Made by a program: the position numbers and the translations under genes
The notes under the pieces: generated by a model
The model's input: only the letters and a program-made list of their open reading frames with translations
What the model was told of the DNA's origin: nothing
Databases searched by the model: none
In this document: in pieces, positions 21,816-30,032 of the stretch
Layout: the number at the start of each line of letters is the position of its first letter
Numbering within the stretch: the first letter of the stretch is position 1
Origin: JALZAA01 sp046724655
Lineage (GTDB): Bacteria; Actinomycetota; Acidimicrobiia; IMCC26256; JACDBD01
Assembly (NCBI GenBank): GCA_046724655.1
Contig: JBKOWY010000179.1
Location: forward strand, 1-35,564
Length of the DNA: 35,564 nucleotides
Reading direction: 5' to 3'

Positions 21816-22741
21816 TCGACCGGCTCGAGCGGCTCACCAATCTCGTCGCCACGCTGCTCGATACGCGGCGACCGCTCACGCTGGAAGAGATCGTCGAGCT
21901 CGTGCCCGGCTATCCGGACGACAAGGTCGCGTACCGCCGTCAGTTCGAACGTGACAAGGAGACCCTGCGCGGCATCGGGATACCCGTGCGACTCGAGTCG
22001 GTCGACGACCTCGGTCCGGAGCAGGGGTACCGCATCCTGCCTGACGAGTACTACTTGCCGGTGCTCGACCTCACGCCGGATGAGCAGGCGGCGCTACATG
22101 TCGCGGTGACTGCAGTGCGCCTCGAGGGTGGCCCCGCGCCGGCCGAGGCGCTTTGGAAGCTCGGCGGCCGCGAGGGTGAAGCCGCGAACGCGCTGGCCGC
22201 GCTGCCGACCGTGACGGCGCTTCCCGCGCTGTTCGACGCCTATCGCTCACGCACGCCGGTGACGTTCAAGTACCGCGGGGAGCTGCGCCACGTCGACCCG
22301 TGGGGAATTCTGTTTCGCCGTGGGCACTGGTACGTCCTGGGCCACGATCACGACCGGGGCGATCGCCGCTCGTTTCGCGTGGACCGGATCGAAGGCGACG
22401 TCGAGATCGCGCCGGCCCAGACATTCGAGCCACCGGCCAATCTCAAGCCGGGAGCGCTACTCCGCGACGAGCCATGGCGCTACGGCGACGAGGAGATCGT
22501 GTCCGCGCGCGTGGCAGTCGACGCCATGCAAGCCGCGGCGGTGGTGGAACAGGTCGGTGAGGACGCGGTCGTCGAACGGCGAGACGACGGGAGCGTCGTG
22601 GTGCAGCTCTCGGTCACGAACACCGAGGCCTTCAGATCGTTCGTCCTCGGGCTCCTTGACGCTGCGGAGGTCGTCGCCCCACCTGAGCTCCGCGACGAGA
22701 TGCGCGCCTGGCTCGAAGAGCTCGCTCGGAGCGACACGTGA
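21812..22741 (+). CDS. pafB: WYL-domain transcriptional regulator PafB
   Basis: A 309-residue regulator. The N-terminal winged helix (IDRLERLTNLVATLLDTRRP, then VAYRRQFERDKETLRGIGIP) precedes a WYL domain (PVTFKYRGELRHVDPWGI, RRGHWYVLGHDHDRGDRRSF) and a C-terminal WCX domain. In mycobacteria PafB and PafC form a heterodimer that activates LexA/RecA-independent DNA-damage genes by helping RNA polymerase at weak promoters. GTG 21812 overlaps the DUF3866 stop; the stop overlaps pafC. Confidence 0.92.
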   Translation: MIDRLERLTNLVATLLDTRRPLTLEEIVELVPGYPDDKVAYRRQFERDKETLRGIGIPVRLESVDDLGPEQGYRILPDEYYLPVLDLTPDEQAALHVAVTAVRLEGGPAPAEALWKLGGREGEAANALAALPTVTALPALFDAYRSRTPVTFKYRGELRHVDPWGILFRRGHWYVLGHDHDRGDRRSFRVDRIEGDVEIAPAQTFEPPANLKPGALLRDEPWRYGDEEIVSARVAVDAMQAAAVVEQVGEDAVVERRDDGSVVVQLSVTNTEAFRSFVLGLLDAAEVVAPPELRDEMRAWLEELARSDT

Positions 22742-23682
22742 GCCCGCGACCGCTGCCGGGGCCCCGGCTGCGACGCGTGCTTGCGCTCGTCCCCTGGATC
22801 GCCGAGCACCCCGGTGCCGCGCTCACCGACATCGCGGCGCGCTTCGGCGTGTCGGAGGAAGGGCTCGAGCACGACCTCGAGCTCTTGCCGATGTGTGGGC
22901 TTCCGCCCTACACACCCGATCGGCTCATCGAGGTGGAGATCGTCGACGGCCATGTGTGGATCCGCTTCGCCGAGTACTTCGAGCGTCCGCTGCGGCTGTC
23001 GGCTGAGGAAGGGCTCGCCCTGCTCGCGGCGGGCCGGGCGCTGTTGGCGGTTCCCGGATCGGAGGAGCATGGCGCGCTCGCCACCGCGCTCGACAAGCTC
23101 GCTCGCGTCGTCGGCGCCTCCGACGGGCTCGCGGTCGAGGTGGGAGAGCCCCCGTTCCTCGACGCCTTGCGCCGGGCAACCGACGCGAACGAACGCGTCG
23201 AGATCGACTACTACTCATTCGGACGCGACGCCACGACTACTCGCCAGATCGACCCGCAGTCGGTGTTCCACGCCTTCGGCCACTGGTACGCGGCTGCCTA
23301 CTGCCATCTGGCCGCCGACGACCGTCTGTTCCGTGTGGATCGGATCCGCGCCGTGTGTCCGACCGGACACCGCTTTGAGCCGCCGGTCCGTGGGGACGAG
23401 GCGCACTTCGGGAAGACCGTGTATCACCCCCGCGCCGAGGACCCGAGAGTCACGCTCGAGCTCGCTCCGGAGGCGGCTTGGGTGGTGGAGAGCTACCCGT
23501 CCGAGGAGACTCGGGAGCGATCCGACGGCTCGTGGCGGGTCGTCCTCGCCGTGAGCGAACGAGCATGGCTGGAACGGCTGCTGCTCCGGCTGGGGCCGGC
23601 GGCGCGAGTGGTGGCGCCCCCCGAGCTGCGAGCAGTCGGGGCCGAGGCCGCGAAGCGGCTCCTCACCCGCTACCGCCGGTGA
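22738..23682 (+). CDS. pafC: WYL-domain transcriptional regulator PafC
   Basis: A 314-residue partner of PafB with the same layout: an N-terminal winged helix (RLRRVLALVPWIAEHPGAAL, FGVSEEGLEHDLELLPMCG), a WYL domain (ERVEIDYYSFGRD, FGHWYAAAYCHLAADDRLF) and a WCX C-terminal domain. GTG 22738 overlaps the pafB stop (GTGA). The location next to pafA follows the usual actinobacterial order, although PafBC acts in DNA damage rather than in pupylation itself. Confidence 0.92.
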   Translation: MSPRPLPGPRLRRVLALVPWIAEHPGAALTDIAARFGVSEEGLEHDLELLPMCGLPPYTPDRLIEVEIVDGHVWIRFAEYFERPLRLSAEEGLALLAAGRALLAVPGSEEHGALATALDKLARVVGASDGLAVEVGEPPFLDALRRATDANERVEIDYYSFGRDATTTRQIDPQSVFHAFGHWYAAAYCHLAADDRLFRVDRIRAVCPTGHRFEPPVRGDEAHFGKTVYHPRAEDPRVTLELAPEAAWVVESYPSEETRERSDGSWRVVLAVSERAWLERLLLRLGPAARVVAPPELRAVGAEAAKRLLTRYRR

Positions 23683-23723
23683 TCCCGCCGCGTGCGAGGA
23701 TGGGCGCCCGTGAAGTTGGCTCC

Positions 23724-24398
23724 ATGACCGAGCTCGACCAGGGCGTCGACGCGACTACGTCTCCAACCAGAGCCGAGACGATCGAGACCCCGTCGCGCCC
23801 CCAGACCGGGCAGCCGGCGAAGCCGGCGCCCGCCAAACGCAAGACGCGTCGCGCGATCATCGAGTGGGCGATCCTGATCGGAAGCGCGCTCGTCATCGCG
23901 CTGCTGATCAAGACGTTCCTGTTCCAGGCGTTCTACATCCCATCCGAGTCGATGAGGCCGACCTTGAACGTCGGTGATCGGGTGCTCGTCAACAAGCTGA
24001 GCTACCGCGTGCACGACGTGAATCGCGGCGACATCGTCGTTTTCGAGACGCCTCCGAAGGCGAAGGACGCGAACGGCAAGATCAAGGACCTCGTGAAGCG
24101 CGTGGTCGGGCTGCCGGGGGAGACCCTGGAGGCGCACGATGGCATCGTGTCCATCAACGGCCACCAGCTCGATGAGCCCTACCTTCAGAATGGTGTCAAG
24201 ACGTGCGCGCTCAATTCGACCCCGGGTACCTGTGGCGACCTCCCGGCGACGACCATTCCCTCCGGTGACGTGTTCGTGATGGGTGACAACCGCAGCGCGT
24301 CGAAGGACTCGAGATCCTTCGGTGCGATCGTGGAATCGTCGATCGTGGGCCGCGTGTTCGTGCGGATCTGGCCCGTCACGGACCTCGGTTTTCTCTAG
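23724..24398 (+). CDS. lepB: Signal peptidase I
   Basis: A 224-residue type I signal peptidase that cuts Sec and Tat signal peptides outside the membrane. A 40-residue Pro/Thr/Lys cytoplasmic tail precedes one membrane helix (about 46-66). The catalytic Ser76 is in YIPSESMRPTL and Lys125 in DLVKRVVGLPGE; VFVMGDNRSASKDSRSFG is box D/E. ATG 23724 is my choice, but in-frame GTG 23679 (overlapping the pafC stop as GTGA) and ATG 23700 are open alternatives and would add 15 or 8 residues. Its stop shares CTAG with the convergent phosphodiesterase. Confidence 0.93.
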   Translation: MTELDQGVDATTSPTRAETIETPSRPQTGQPAKPAPAKRKTRRAIIEWAILIGSALVIALLIKTFLFQAFYIPSESMRPTLNVGDRVLVNKLSYRVHDVNRGDIVVFETPPKAKDANGKIKDLVKRVVGLPGETLEAHDGIVSINGHQLDEPYLQNGVKTCALNSTPGTCGDLPATTIPSGDVFVMGDNRSASKDSRSFGAIVESSIVGRVFVRIWPVTDLGFL

Positions 24399-25126
24399 CG
24401 GTCCGGGTTGGGGTCCCGCGACCCGGCCCAGTCGGCGACGATCGCCACCATGCGGTCGACGTAATCGCAATAGATCGCATCGAGACCCATGCGCAGCATC
24501 GCTCTCAGATGGCGAACTTGCTGTACGTCCCACGCGAAGGTGCGCACCTCGAAGCGATGGAACAGCGCGACTAGACCCGCGGTCCACTCCGTGTAGTGAA
24601 GGTTCATCGCGTCGATGCCGGACTCGGCGAGGGTCGCGGCGTGACGTTCGAGCGGGGCGTCGATGTGCCGGCGCCGGCGCGAGTGCACGAGCTTCACGTC
24701 AGACATCCTCTCGCGGAGCTCGGCGAGGAAGCGTACGCTCGGATGGCACAGCCACAGGCGGCCCGGCGCGCCGGGAGCCGCGGCCCGTGCGAGCTCGACG
24801 ATGGGGTCGGCCGCGGCCCGGTCCTTCAAGTCGACCGACAGCTCGAAGGCAGACCCGAGCTCGGCGTAGAGGTCGGCCAGTCGCGGTACGTCGAACCGGA
24901 CGAGCTCGTCGGCGCTGGCGCTGGTGACGCTGCGGCGGCGCAGGCCCCGGCGGACCACGCGGTCGTGCGCCAACACGACCTCTCGGTCACCGGACAGCCA
25001 GGCGTCGGTCTCGAGGCCCCGGGCCCCCTGCTCGAGCGCGCGTCGGAACGCGGGCAGCGTGTTCTCGGGCGCCTCGGACCGGGCGCCACGGTGAGCGAAG
25101 GTGATCGGTGGCACAGGCGCGGTCAT
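24395..25126 (-). CDS. Glycerophosphodiester phosphodiesterase
   Basis: A 243-residue TIM-barrel enzyme that splits glycerophosphodiesters to glycerol-3-phosphate and an alcohol. FAHRGARSEAPENTL carries the catalytic His and Arg, LETDAWLSGDREVVLAHD the metal-binding Glu/Asp and second His, and ELSVDLKD the distal acidic ligand. There is no signal peptide, so it is probably cytoplasmic and recycles phospholipid head groups. The start is ATG 25126; an in-frame ATG at 25138 is possible, and neither has a clear Shine-Dalgarno. Its insertion between pafC/lepB and tatA departs from the usual order. Confidence 0.87.
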   Translation of the reverse strand: MTAPVPPITFAHRGARSEAPENTLPAFRRALEQGARGLETDAWLSGDREVVLAHDRVVRRGLRRRSVTSASADELVRFDVPRLADLYAELGSAFELSVDLKDRAAADPIVELARAAAPGAPGRLWLCHPSVRFLAELRERMSDVKLVHSRRRRHIDAPLERHAATLAESGIDAMNLHYTEWTAGLVALFHRFEVRTFAWDVQQVRHLRAMLRMGLDAIYCDYVDRMVAIVADWAGSRDPNPDR

Positions 25127-25171
25127 TGTCGACCACATGTCTGCGATCGGGCCGACGCAACCCCCAGGGGT

Positions 25172-25177
25172 ACGATC
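25172..25177 (+). promoter_or_regulatory. TACGAT -10 element of tatAC
   Basis: TACGAT in the gap between the divergent phosphodiesterase and tatA predicts transcription from about 25184 and a 27-nt leader with AAGGGA before TTG 25211. The same TACGAT occurs before the ThyX-like gene. Confidence 0.42.
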
Positions 25178-25210
25178 GACGCCGGACGACCGGCCACGAA
25201 GGGAGCCCGA

Positions 25211-25510
25211 TTGCCGCAAATCGGCCCGCTCGAGATCCTCGTGATCTTCATCGTGGCGCTCGTCGTGTTCGGTCCGAGCAAGCTGCCGGAGATCGGGCGT
25301 CAGGTCGGTCGTGGCTTCCACGAGTTCCGCAAGTTCCAGGCGGGCCTTCGGGACGACATCGAGGACGCCTTCCGCGAAGACGACGAGGATGACGCTGGCC
25401 CCGAGCCCGAGCAGCTCGAAGCCGGCCGCCCTGATCCCGCCAAGCCCGATCCGGCCAAGCCCGATCCGGGAAGGTCCACCGAGCCTCCACCAGCTGACAC
25501 CACTGCATAG
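25211..25510 (+). CDS. tatA: Twin-arginine translocase subunit TatA
   Basis: A 99-residue protein. A short N-terminal membrane helix (IGPLEILVIFIVALVVFG) is followed by the FGPSKLPEIGRQVGRG hinge and amphipathic helix, then an acidic region (DDIEDAFREDDEDD) and a Pro-rich tail with three near-identical PDPAK/PDPGR units from a short tandem repeat. TatA polymerises to let folded proteins cross the membrane. TTG 25211 is preferred because AAGGGA lies 7 nt upstream and the family begins at this residue. Confidence 0.93.
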   Translation: MPQIGPLEILVIFIVALVVFGPSKLPEIGRQVGRGFHEFRKFQAGLRDDIEDAFREDDEDDAGPEPEQLEAGRPDPAKPDPAKPDPGRSTEPPPADTTA

Positions 25511-25518
25511 CGAGCTCC

Positions 25519-26247
25519 GTGGCCTCTTCCGAGAGCGACGGCCGCATGACGGTCGTCGAGCACCTGACCGAGCTTCGACGCCGGATCATCATCGCGATCA
25601 TCGCCATCACCCTGGCCGGGATCGTCTGTTTCATCTTCTCCGAGACGATCATCAAGTTCTTCGTCGACTACTACAAGGACGCGACCGAAGGCGACCGAAC
25701 CCAGCTGATCTTCCTGGGTCCGCTCGACGCCTTCCTCACTCGGGTGAAGGTCGCGACGTACGGCGGCATCGTGCTCGCGCTGCCGATCTGGCTGTGGGAG
25801 ATGTGGCGGTTCATCACACCCGGCCTCAACCCAACCGAGAAACGCTACGCGATCCCATTCGTCCTCACGTCGATCGTGCTGTTCGTGCTGGGGGCGGTGG
25901 TTGCGCTCCTCACCTTGCCGAAGGCACTCGAGTTCCTCCTCAATGTCGGAGGAAACCAGCTGACGCCCGAGCTCACGGCCGACAAGTACCTGTCGTTCGC
26001 CTCCCTCATGATCGTGGCCTTCGGGGTTGCCTTCGAGTTTCCGGTCGTGCTGGTGTTCCTCCTGCTGGCCCGGGTGCTCACGACGCGGCAGCTTCGGCGA
26101 TGGCGTCGACCGGCGATCGTGATCATTGTGATCTTCGCTGCGGTCATCACGCCGAGCCAGGACCCGTACTCGTTGTTCTTCATGGCGGTGCCGATGTACA
26201 TCTTCTACGAATCGTCGATCATCATCGGTAGGGTGTTGAAGCGGTGA
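25519..26247 (+). CDS. tatC: Twin-arginine translocase subunit TatC
   Basis: A 242-residue six-helix membrane protein that receives twin-arginine signal peptides. MTVVEHLTELRRRIIIAIIA is the conserved cytoplasmic N-terminus with the Glu of the signal-binding site; LGPLDAFLTRVKVATYGG, WRFITPGLNPTEKRYA and AFGVAFEFPVV follow, and AVITPSQDPYSLFFMAVPMY ends the last helices. GTG 25519 is 8 nt after tatA; in-frame ATG 25546 would remove nine residues and also fits the family. The stop overlaps the next gene. Confidence 0.95.
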   Translation: MASSESDGRMTVVEHLTELRRRIIIAIIAITLAGIVCFIFSETIIKFFVDYYKDATEGDRTQLIFLGPLDAFLTRVKVATYGGIVLALPIWLWEMWRFITPGLNPTEKRYAIPFVLTSIVLFVLGAVVALLTLPKALEFLLNVGGNQLTPELTADKYLSFASLMIVAFGVAFEFPVVLVFLLLARVLTTRQLRRWRRPAIVIIVIFAAVITPSQDPYSLFFMAVPMYIFYESSIIIGRVLKR

Positions 26248-26483
26248 CTACGACCCGTCGACGAACCCGCGGGACGTACCGGCCGCGCCGGAAGCGCAGC
26301 GAGGTGCTCACCGCCGTCGCCGCCGTCATCGGGGTGCTCGTCGTCACCGCGGCGCTGATCTGGTTCCTCCAGCCCGGCGACTCGAGCCCGAGCTCTCCGA
26401 ACACTCCCGCGCCGGTCTCGGTGCCGAACACACCAAGCGCGCCGCCGGAGTCGGCACCACCGGCGCAGCCGGGCACGCCCTGA
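26244..26483 (+). CDS. Small single-pass membrane protein with Pro/Ser tail, unknown function
   Basis: A 79-residue protein not recognised. A strongly basic N-terminus (TTTRRRTRGTYRPRRKRSE) is followed by one membrane helix (about 21-43) and a Pro/Ser/Ala-rich outer tail. The positive-inside rule places the tail outside the cell. GTG 26244 overlaps the tatC stop and the next gene begins 5 nt later, so it is part of the tat-helY operon. Confidence 0.68.
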   Translation: MTTTRRRTRGTYRPRRKRSEVLTAVAAVIGVLVVTAALIWFLQPGDSSPSSPNTPAPVSVPNTPSAPPESAPPAQPGTP

Positions 26484-26487
26484 GGTC

Positions 26488-29157
26488 GTGACCACCGCCC
26501 CGACCGCGACCGACGAGCGTCGGAGTCGTCGCGAAGCCTTCGAGGCGAGCAGGCCGTTCCCACTCGATCCCTTCCAGTCCCGCGCTCTCGACTCCCTCGA
26601 CAACGGACGAGCCGTGGTCGTCGCCGCGCCGACGGGGTCGGGGAAGACCGTGGTCGCCGAGTACGCCATCGAGCTCGCGCTCGCCGAGGGCGGCAAGGCC
26701 TTCTACACGACTCCACTCAAGGCGCTCTCCAACCAGAAGTTCGGTGACCTCACCCGCCAGCGCGGCACCGATCGGGTCGGGCTGCTCACGGGCGACAACT
26801 CGATCAACGGCGACGCGCCGATCGTCGTGATGACCACCGAGGTGCTGCGCAACATGATCTACGCGGCATCGCCTGCGCTCGTCGGCCTCCGCTACGTGAT
26901 CCTCGATGAGGTCCACTACCTCCAGGATCCTTACCGAGGGGCGGTGTGGGAGGAAGTCATCATCCATCTCCCGCGCGAGGTGGACGTCGTGTGTCTGTCG
27001 GCGACGGTGTCGAACGCAGAAGAGTTCGCGGCCTGGGTCGAGACCGTTCGGGGCGATACCGACGCGGTCATCGAGGAGCGCCGTCCGGTCCGCCTGGAGC
27101 ACCTGTACCTGGTGGGGGAGCGGGGCAGCGATCGCCTTCATCTCCTCCCCACCTTCATCGAGACCAACGGCGAGCTCCGGCCGAACCCGGAGGCCTCACG
27201 ACTCGACGCTCGCTCGGACCGGGGCGGCGGATGGCGTGGCCGTTCGCGAAGCCGGCTGCGAACGCCGCAGCGGGTGGAGGTCGTCGAGCTCCTCGCTGAG
27301 CGGCACATGCTGCCGGCGATCACGTTCGTTTTCAGCCGCGCCGGCTGCGACCAGGCCGTCGAGCACTGCGTCTCGGGCGGCCTTCGTCTGACGACCGCCG
27401 AGGAGCGCACCGCGATCCGTCGCATCGCCGAAGCGCATACCGACACGCTCTCCGACGACGACCTCGCCGTGCTGCGGTACGGCGAGTGGATCACCGGCCT
27501 CGAAGCCGGCTTCGCCGCCCACCACGCCGGCAAGGTCCCGCCGATGAAGGAGGCGGTCGAAGAAGCATTCTCGGCCGGCCTCGTGAAGGTGGTGTTCGCC
27601 ACCGAGACGCTGTCGCTCGGGATCAACATGCCGGCCCGGTCGGTGGTGATCGAGAAGCTGTCGAAGTTCACGGGGGAGCGGCACGAGTTCCTCACGCCCG
27701 GCGAGTACACGCAGCTCACGGGGCGCGCCGGACGACGGGGTATCGACGACGTCGGGTACGCGATCGTTTGCTGGAGCCCGTTCGTGCCGTTCGAACAGGT
27801 TGCCGCTCTCGCGTCGCGACGCACGTACGCGCTGCGGTCGTCGTTCCGGCCGACGTACAACATGGCGGCGAACCTGGTGCGTCGGTACCCGGCCGATGTC
27901 GCGCGCCACCTGCTGAATCTGTCATTTGCCCAGTTCCAGGCCGACCGTGATGTCGTCTCGCTCGAGCGTCAACTCGAGCGATACCGCGAGGAGCTGGCCC
28001 GGCTGCAAGAAGTCGCGCGGCGGGGGCCGGGCGACATCGATGAGTACCGCCGCCTGGCCGATGCCCTCGACGCGGAGCGGCGTGATCGCGGCGCCGCCCG
28101 CCGCACCACCGATGCGTTGGAGCGCCTCCGGCCCGGCGACGTGCTGGTGCGGGACGGGCGCCACGGTCGGTTGGTCGTGCTCGCGTTCGAGCGAAACCGT
28201 CGCGGCGTGCCGCGACTGCTGGCGCTGACCGAGTCGGGCGAGCTGATCCGGCTGGGAGCGGACGACTTCGAGGAGGAACCGCCCGCACCTGTGGCTCGCA
28301 TCGATCTCCCGCAGCCATACGCCCCTCGCAGCAGCGCGTTCCGGCGGCAGGCAGCGGACCGGCTCCGTCGAATCCGTCCGCGGAAGGACGAGACCGCCAC
28401 CTCGAGCACGTCGCGGCGCGCCGCCGAGCTCGAGGCACAGCTCGCCAAGCACCCCGTCGCATCCGATCGCCGGCGCGACGCGAGGGTGCGGGCCGCCAAA
28501 GCCGCCGATCGCCTCGAACGCGACATCGCCCGCCTCGAGCGTCGTATCCGCGGTCGCAGCGAGAGCGTCGCCCGCCAGTTCGACCGCGTGCTGCGCGTCC
28601 TCGAAGCCTGGGAGTTCGTCGAAGGCTGGTCATTGACCGAATGGGGCGAGCTCCTCGCGCGTCTGTACACGGAGGGCGACCTGATCGTGGCCGAGTCTCT
28701 TCGGGAGGGCCTATTCGACGGCCTGAGCGCGGCCGAGATCGCCGCGCTTGTGTCCTGCTTCACCTACGAGCGGCGCGGTCCGGAGGGCACCGGCGCCGTG
28801 CCGCCACCGCGCTGGCCCACGCGCGAGCTCGCCGAACGGTGGCGGAAGATCGATCGGATCGCCCGCGAGCTCAACCACAACGAGGACGACGCCGGCCTGC
28901 CCGAGACCCGCGCTCCTGATCCCGGCTTCGTCCCGTACGTGCACGACTGGGTTTCGGGGCACGATCTCGCTGACATCCTCGAGGGCGACGAGGAGATGAC
29001 CGGAGGCGACTTTGTGCGCCACGTGAAGCAGTGCATCGACCTGTTGCGGCAGCTCGGTGACGTGGCGCCCAAGCCGGCGACCGCCGAGATTGCGCGCGCG
29101 GCCGCCGACGCGTGCTTCCGCGGGGTCATCGCCGCCTCGAGCGCCGTCGGTCAGTGA
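26488..29157 (+). CDS. helY: HelY-like SF2 DEVH-box RNA helicase (Ski2/Mtr4 type)
   Basis: An 889-residue helicase. Walker A APTGSGKT is at residues 47-54, the DEVHYLQD box at Asp140-His143, motif III is SATVSN, and motif VI is TGRAGRRGIDDVGY. A charged helical arch (about 490-720, with many Arg and Glu) separates the RecA-like core from a C-terminal DSHCT domain ending with GDFVRHVKQCIDLLRQLGDV. Related eukaryotic proteins feed RNA to the exosome; a role in bacterial RNA turnover is inferred. GTG 26488 is close behind the small membrane gene. The order tatA-tatC-helY matches mycobacteria. Confidence 0.92.
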   Translation: MTTAPTATDERRSRREAFEASRPFPLDPFQSRALDSLDNGRAVVVAAPTGSGKTVVAEYAIELALAEGGKAFYTTPLKALSNQKFGDLTRQRGTDRVGLLTGDNSINGDAPIVVMTTEVLRNMIYAASPALVGLRYVILDEVHYLQDPYRGAVWEEVIIHLPREVDVVCLSATVSNAEEFAAWVETVRGDTDAVIEERRPVRLEHLYLVGERGSDRLHLLPTFIETNGELRPNPEASRLDARSDRGGGWRGRSRSRLRTPQRVEVVELLAERHMLPAITFVFSRAGCDQAVEHCVSGGLRLTTAEERTAIRRIAEAHTDTLSDDDLAVLRYGEWITGLEAGFAAHHAGKVPPMKEAVEEAFSAGLVKVVFATETLSLGINMPARSVVIEKLSKFTGERHEFLTPGEYTQLTGRAGRRGIDDVGYAIVCWSPFVPFEQVAALASRRTYALRSSFRPTYNMAANLVRRYPADVARHLLNLSFAQFQADRDVVSLERQLERYREELARLQEVARRGPGDIDEYRRLADALDAERRDRGAARRTTDALERLRPGDVLVRDGRHGRLVVLAFERNRRGVPRLLALTESGELIRLGADDFEEEPPAPVARIDLPQPYAPRSSAFRRQAADRLRRIRPRKDETATSSTSRRAAELEAQLAKHPVASDRRRDARVRAAKAADRLERDIARLERRIRGRSESVARQFDRVLRVLEAWEFVEGWSLTEWGELLARLYTEGDLIVAESLREGLFDGLSAAEIAALVSCFTYERRGPEGTGAVPPPRWPTRELAERWRKIDRIARELNHNEDDAGLPETRAPDPGFVPYVHDWVSGHDLADILEGDEEMTGGDFVRHVKQCIDLLRQLGDVAPKPATAEIARAAADACFRGVIAASSAVGQ

Positions 29158-29816
29158 CCGGTCCGATCCGCCACGGTCAGCCGTGGGGACGTCCGGCGCC
29201 CAGCGGGCCGGACATCGAGGTCGTCGGGGACGACGGCGACCTCGCGGCGGCGATGACGCGCAACCCGGGCGTGCTCGCGCGTTTTCGTCCGTCGCCGCAA
29301 TCGGACATCGCACGTGCCGTGGGCCTGACGGGCGACGACGCAGGGACGACCGAGGTGGCGCTGGACGCGCTCGCGCTCGACCAGCGCGGGGGGAGGACCG
29401 CCGTGAACGTCGTCGTCGTGGGTGCGCCGCCCGATCGGCTGCGCTGGACGTCTCGGAGTGCTTCGATGACGGTAACGATCGACGGCCGGCCCTGGTTCGC
29501 CGGGCCAGCCACGACGGTCGTGGTCGCCAGCGGCCAGTTCCTCCGAGGCGTGGACCTCGTCCCGCGAGGGCATCCCGGTGACGGATGGGCCGAGGTCCAG
29601 GTGTACTCGCTGCCACGCCGCGAACGCCGCCCGATGCGTCGCCGCCTCGTGACGGGCACACACGTTCCGCACTCCTCCATCCATACGACGCGTGCACGGC
29701 ACGTCGAGATCGGGCTCGACCGGCCCTTGCCGCTCGAGGTAGATGGCCGGCGACGTGGCCCGACGCGCCGCGTCGACGTGACGCTCCTTCCCGGGACTGT
29801 TCGCCTGCTCTTGTAG
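29154..29816 (+). CDS. Lone C-terminal domain of a diacylglycerol/lipid kinase-like protein
   Basis: A 220-residue protein. The second half (SASMTVTIDGRPWFAGPATT, VVVASGQFLRGVDLVPRG, HPGDGWAEVQVYSL, RRRLVTGTHVPHSSIHTT, PLEVDGRR) looks like the beta-sandwich lipid-binding domain of YegS/DgkB-type lipid kinases. The N-terminal ATP-binding domain with GGDGT is absent, so kinase activity is unlikely from this chain alone. The first 95 residues are less clear (RNPGVLARFRPSPQSDIARA). GTG 29154 overlaps the helicase stop, so this is not a truncated pseudogene by position. A lipid-binding role is inference. Confidence 0.7.
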   Translation: MTGPIRHGQPWGRPAPSGPDIEVVGDDGDLAAAMTRNPGVLARFRPSPQSDIARAVGLTGDDAGTTEVALDALALDQRGGRTAVNVVVVGAPPDRLRWTSRSASMTVTIDGRPWFAGPATTVVVASGQFLRGVDLVPRGHPGDGWAEVQVYSLPRRERRPMRRRLVTGTHVPHSSIHTTRARHVEIGLDRPLPLEVDGRRRGPTRRVDVTLLPGTVRLLL

Positions 29817-29994
29817 GTGCGGGGCCGGCGCCGGACTTATCGGCGGCGGTCAGAGCTCCGCCCTCGGACAGTGCGCTCATCGGCCGGCGCCTTTGGCGCA
29901 GCCCGATTCGCGCAAACTCGCCGCTCGCCGACGGCCCGGCACCGGCGCCTCGATCGACCTGCTGGCATCCGCCGGGGCGGCGGGGGGCGCCGGT

Positions 29995-30000
29995 ACGATC
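29995..30000 (+). promoter_or_regulatory. TACGAT -10 element of the ThyX-like gene
   Basis: TACGAT in the 216-bp gap before ATG 30033 predicts a start near 30007 and a 26-nt leader. The rest of the gap (29817-29994) is GC-rich with no supported gene. Confidence 0.42.
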
Positions 30001-30032
30001 GGCCTCCCGTCCGACGAGCCGGAACCGCCCTC

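Noticed and set aside
25430..25476. The tandem PDPAK-coding units in tatA as a CRISPR or mobile repeat
   Set aside because: They are in-frame 15-bp units inside the Pro-rich TatA tail, explained as a coding microsatellite with no spacers.
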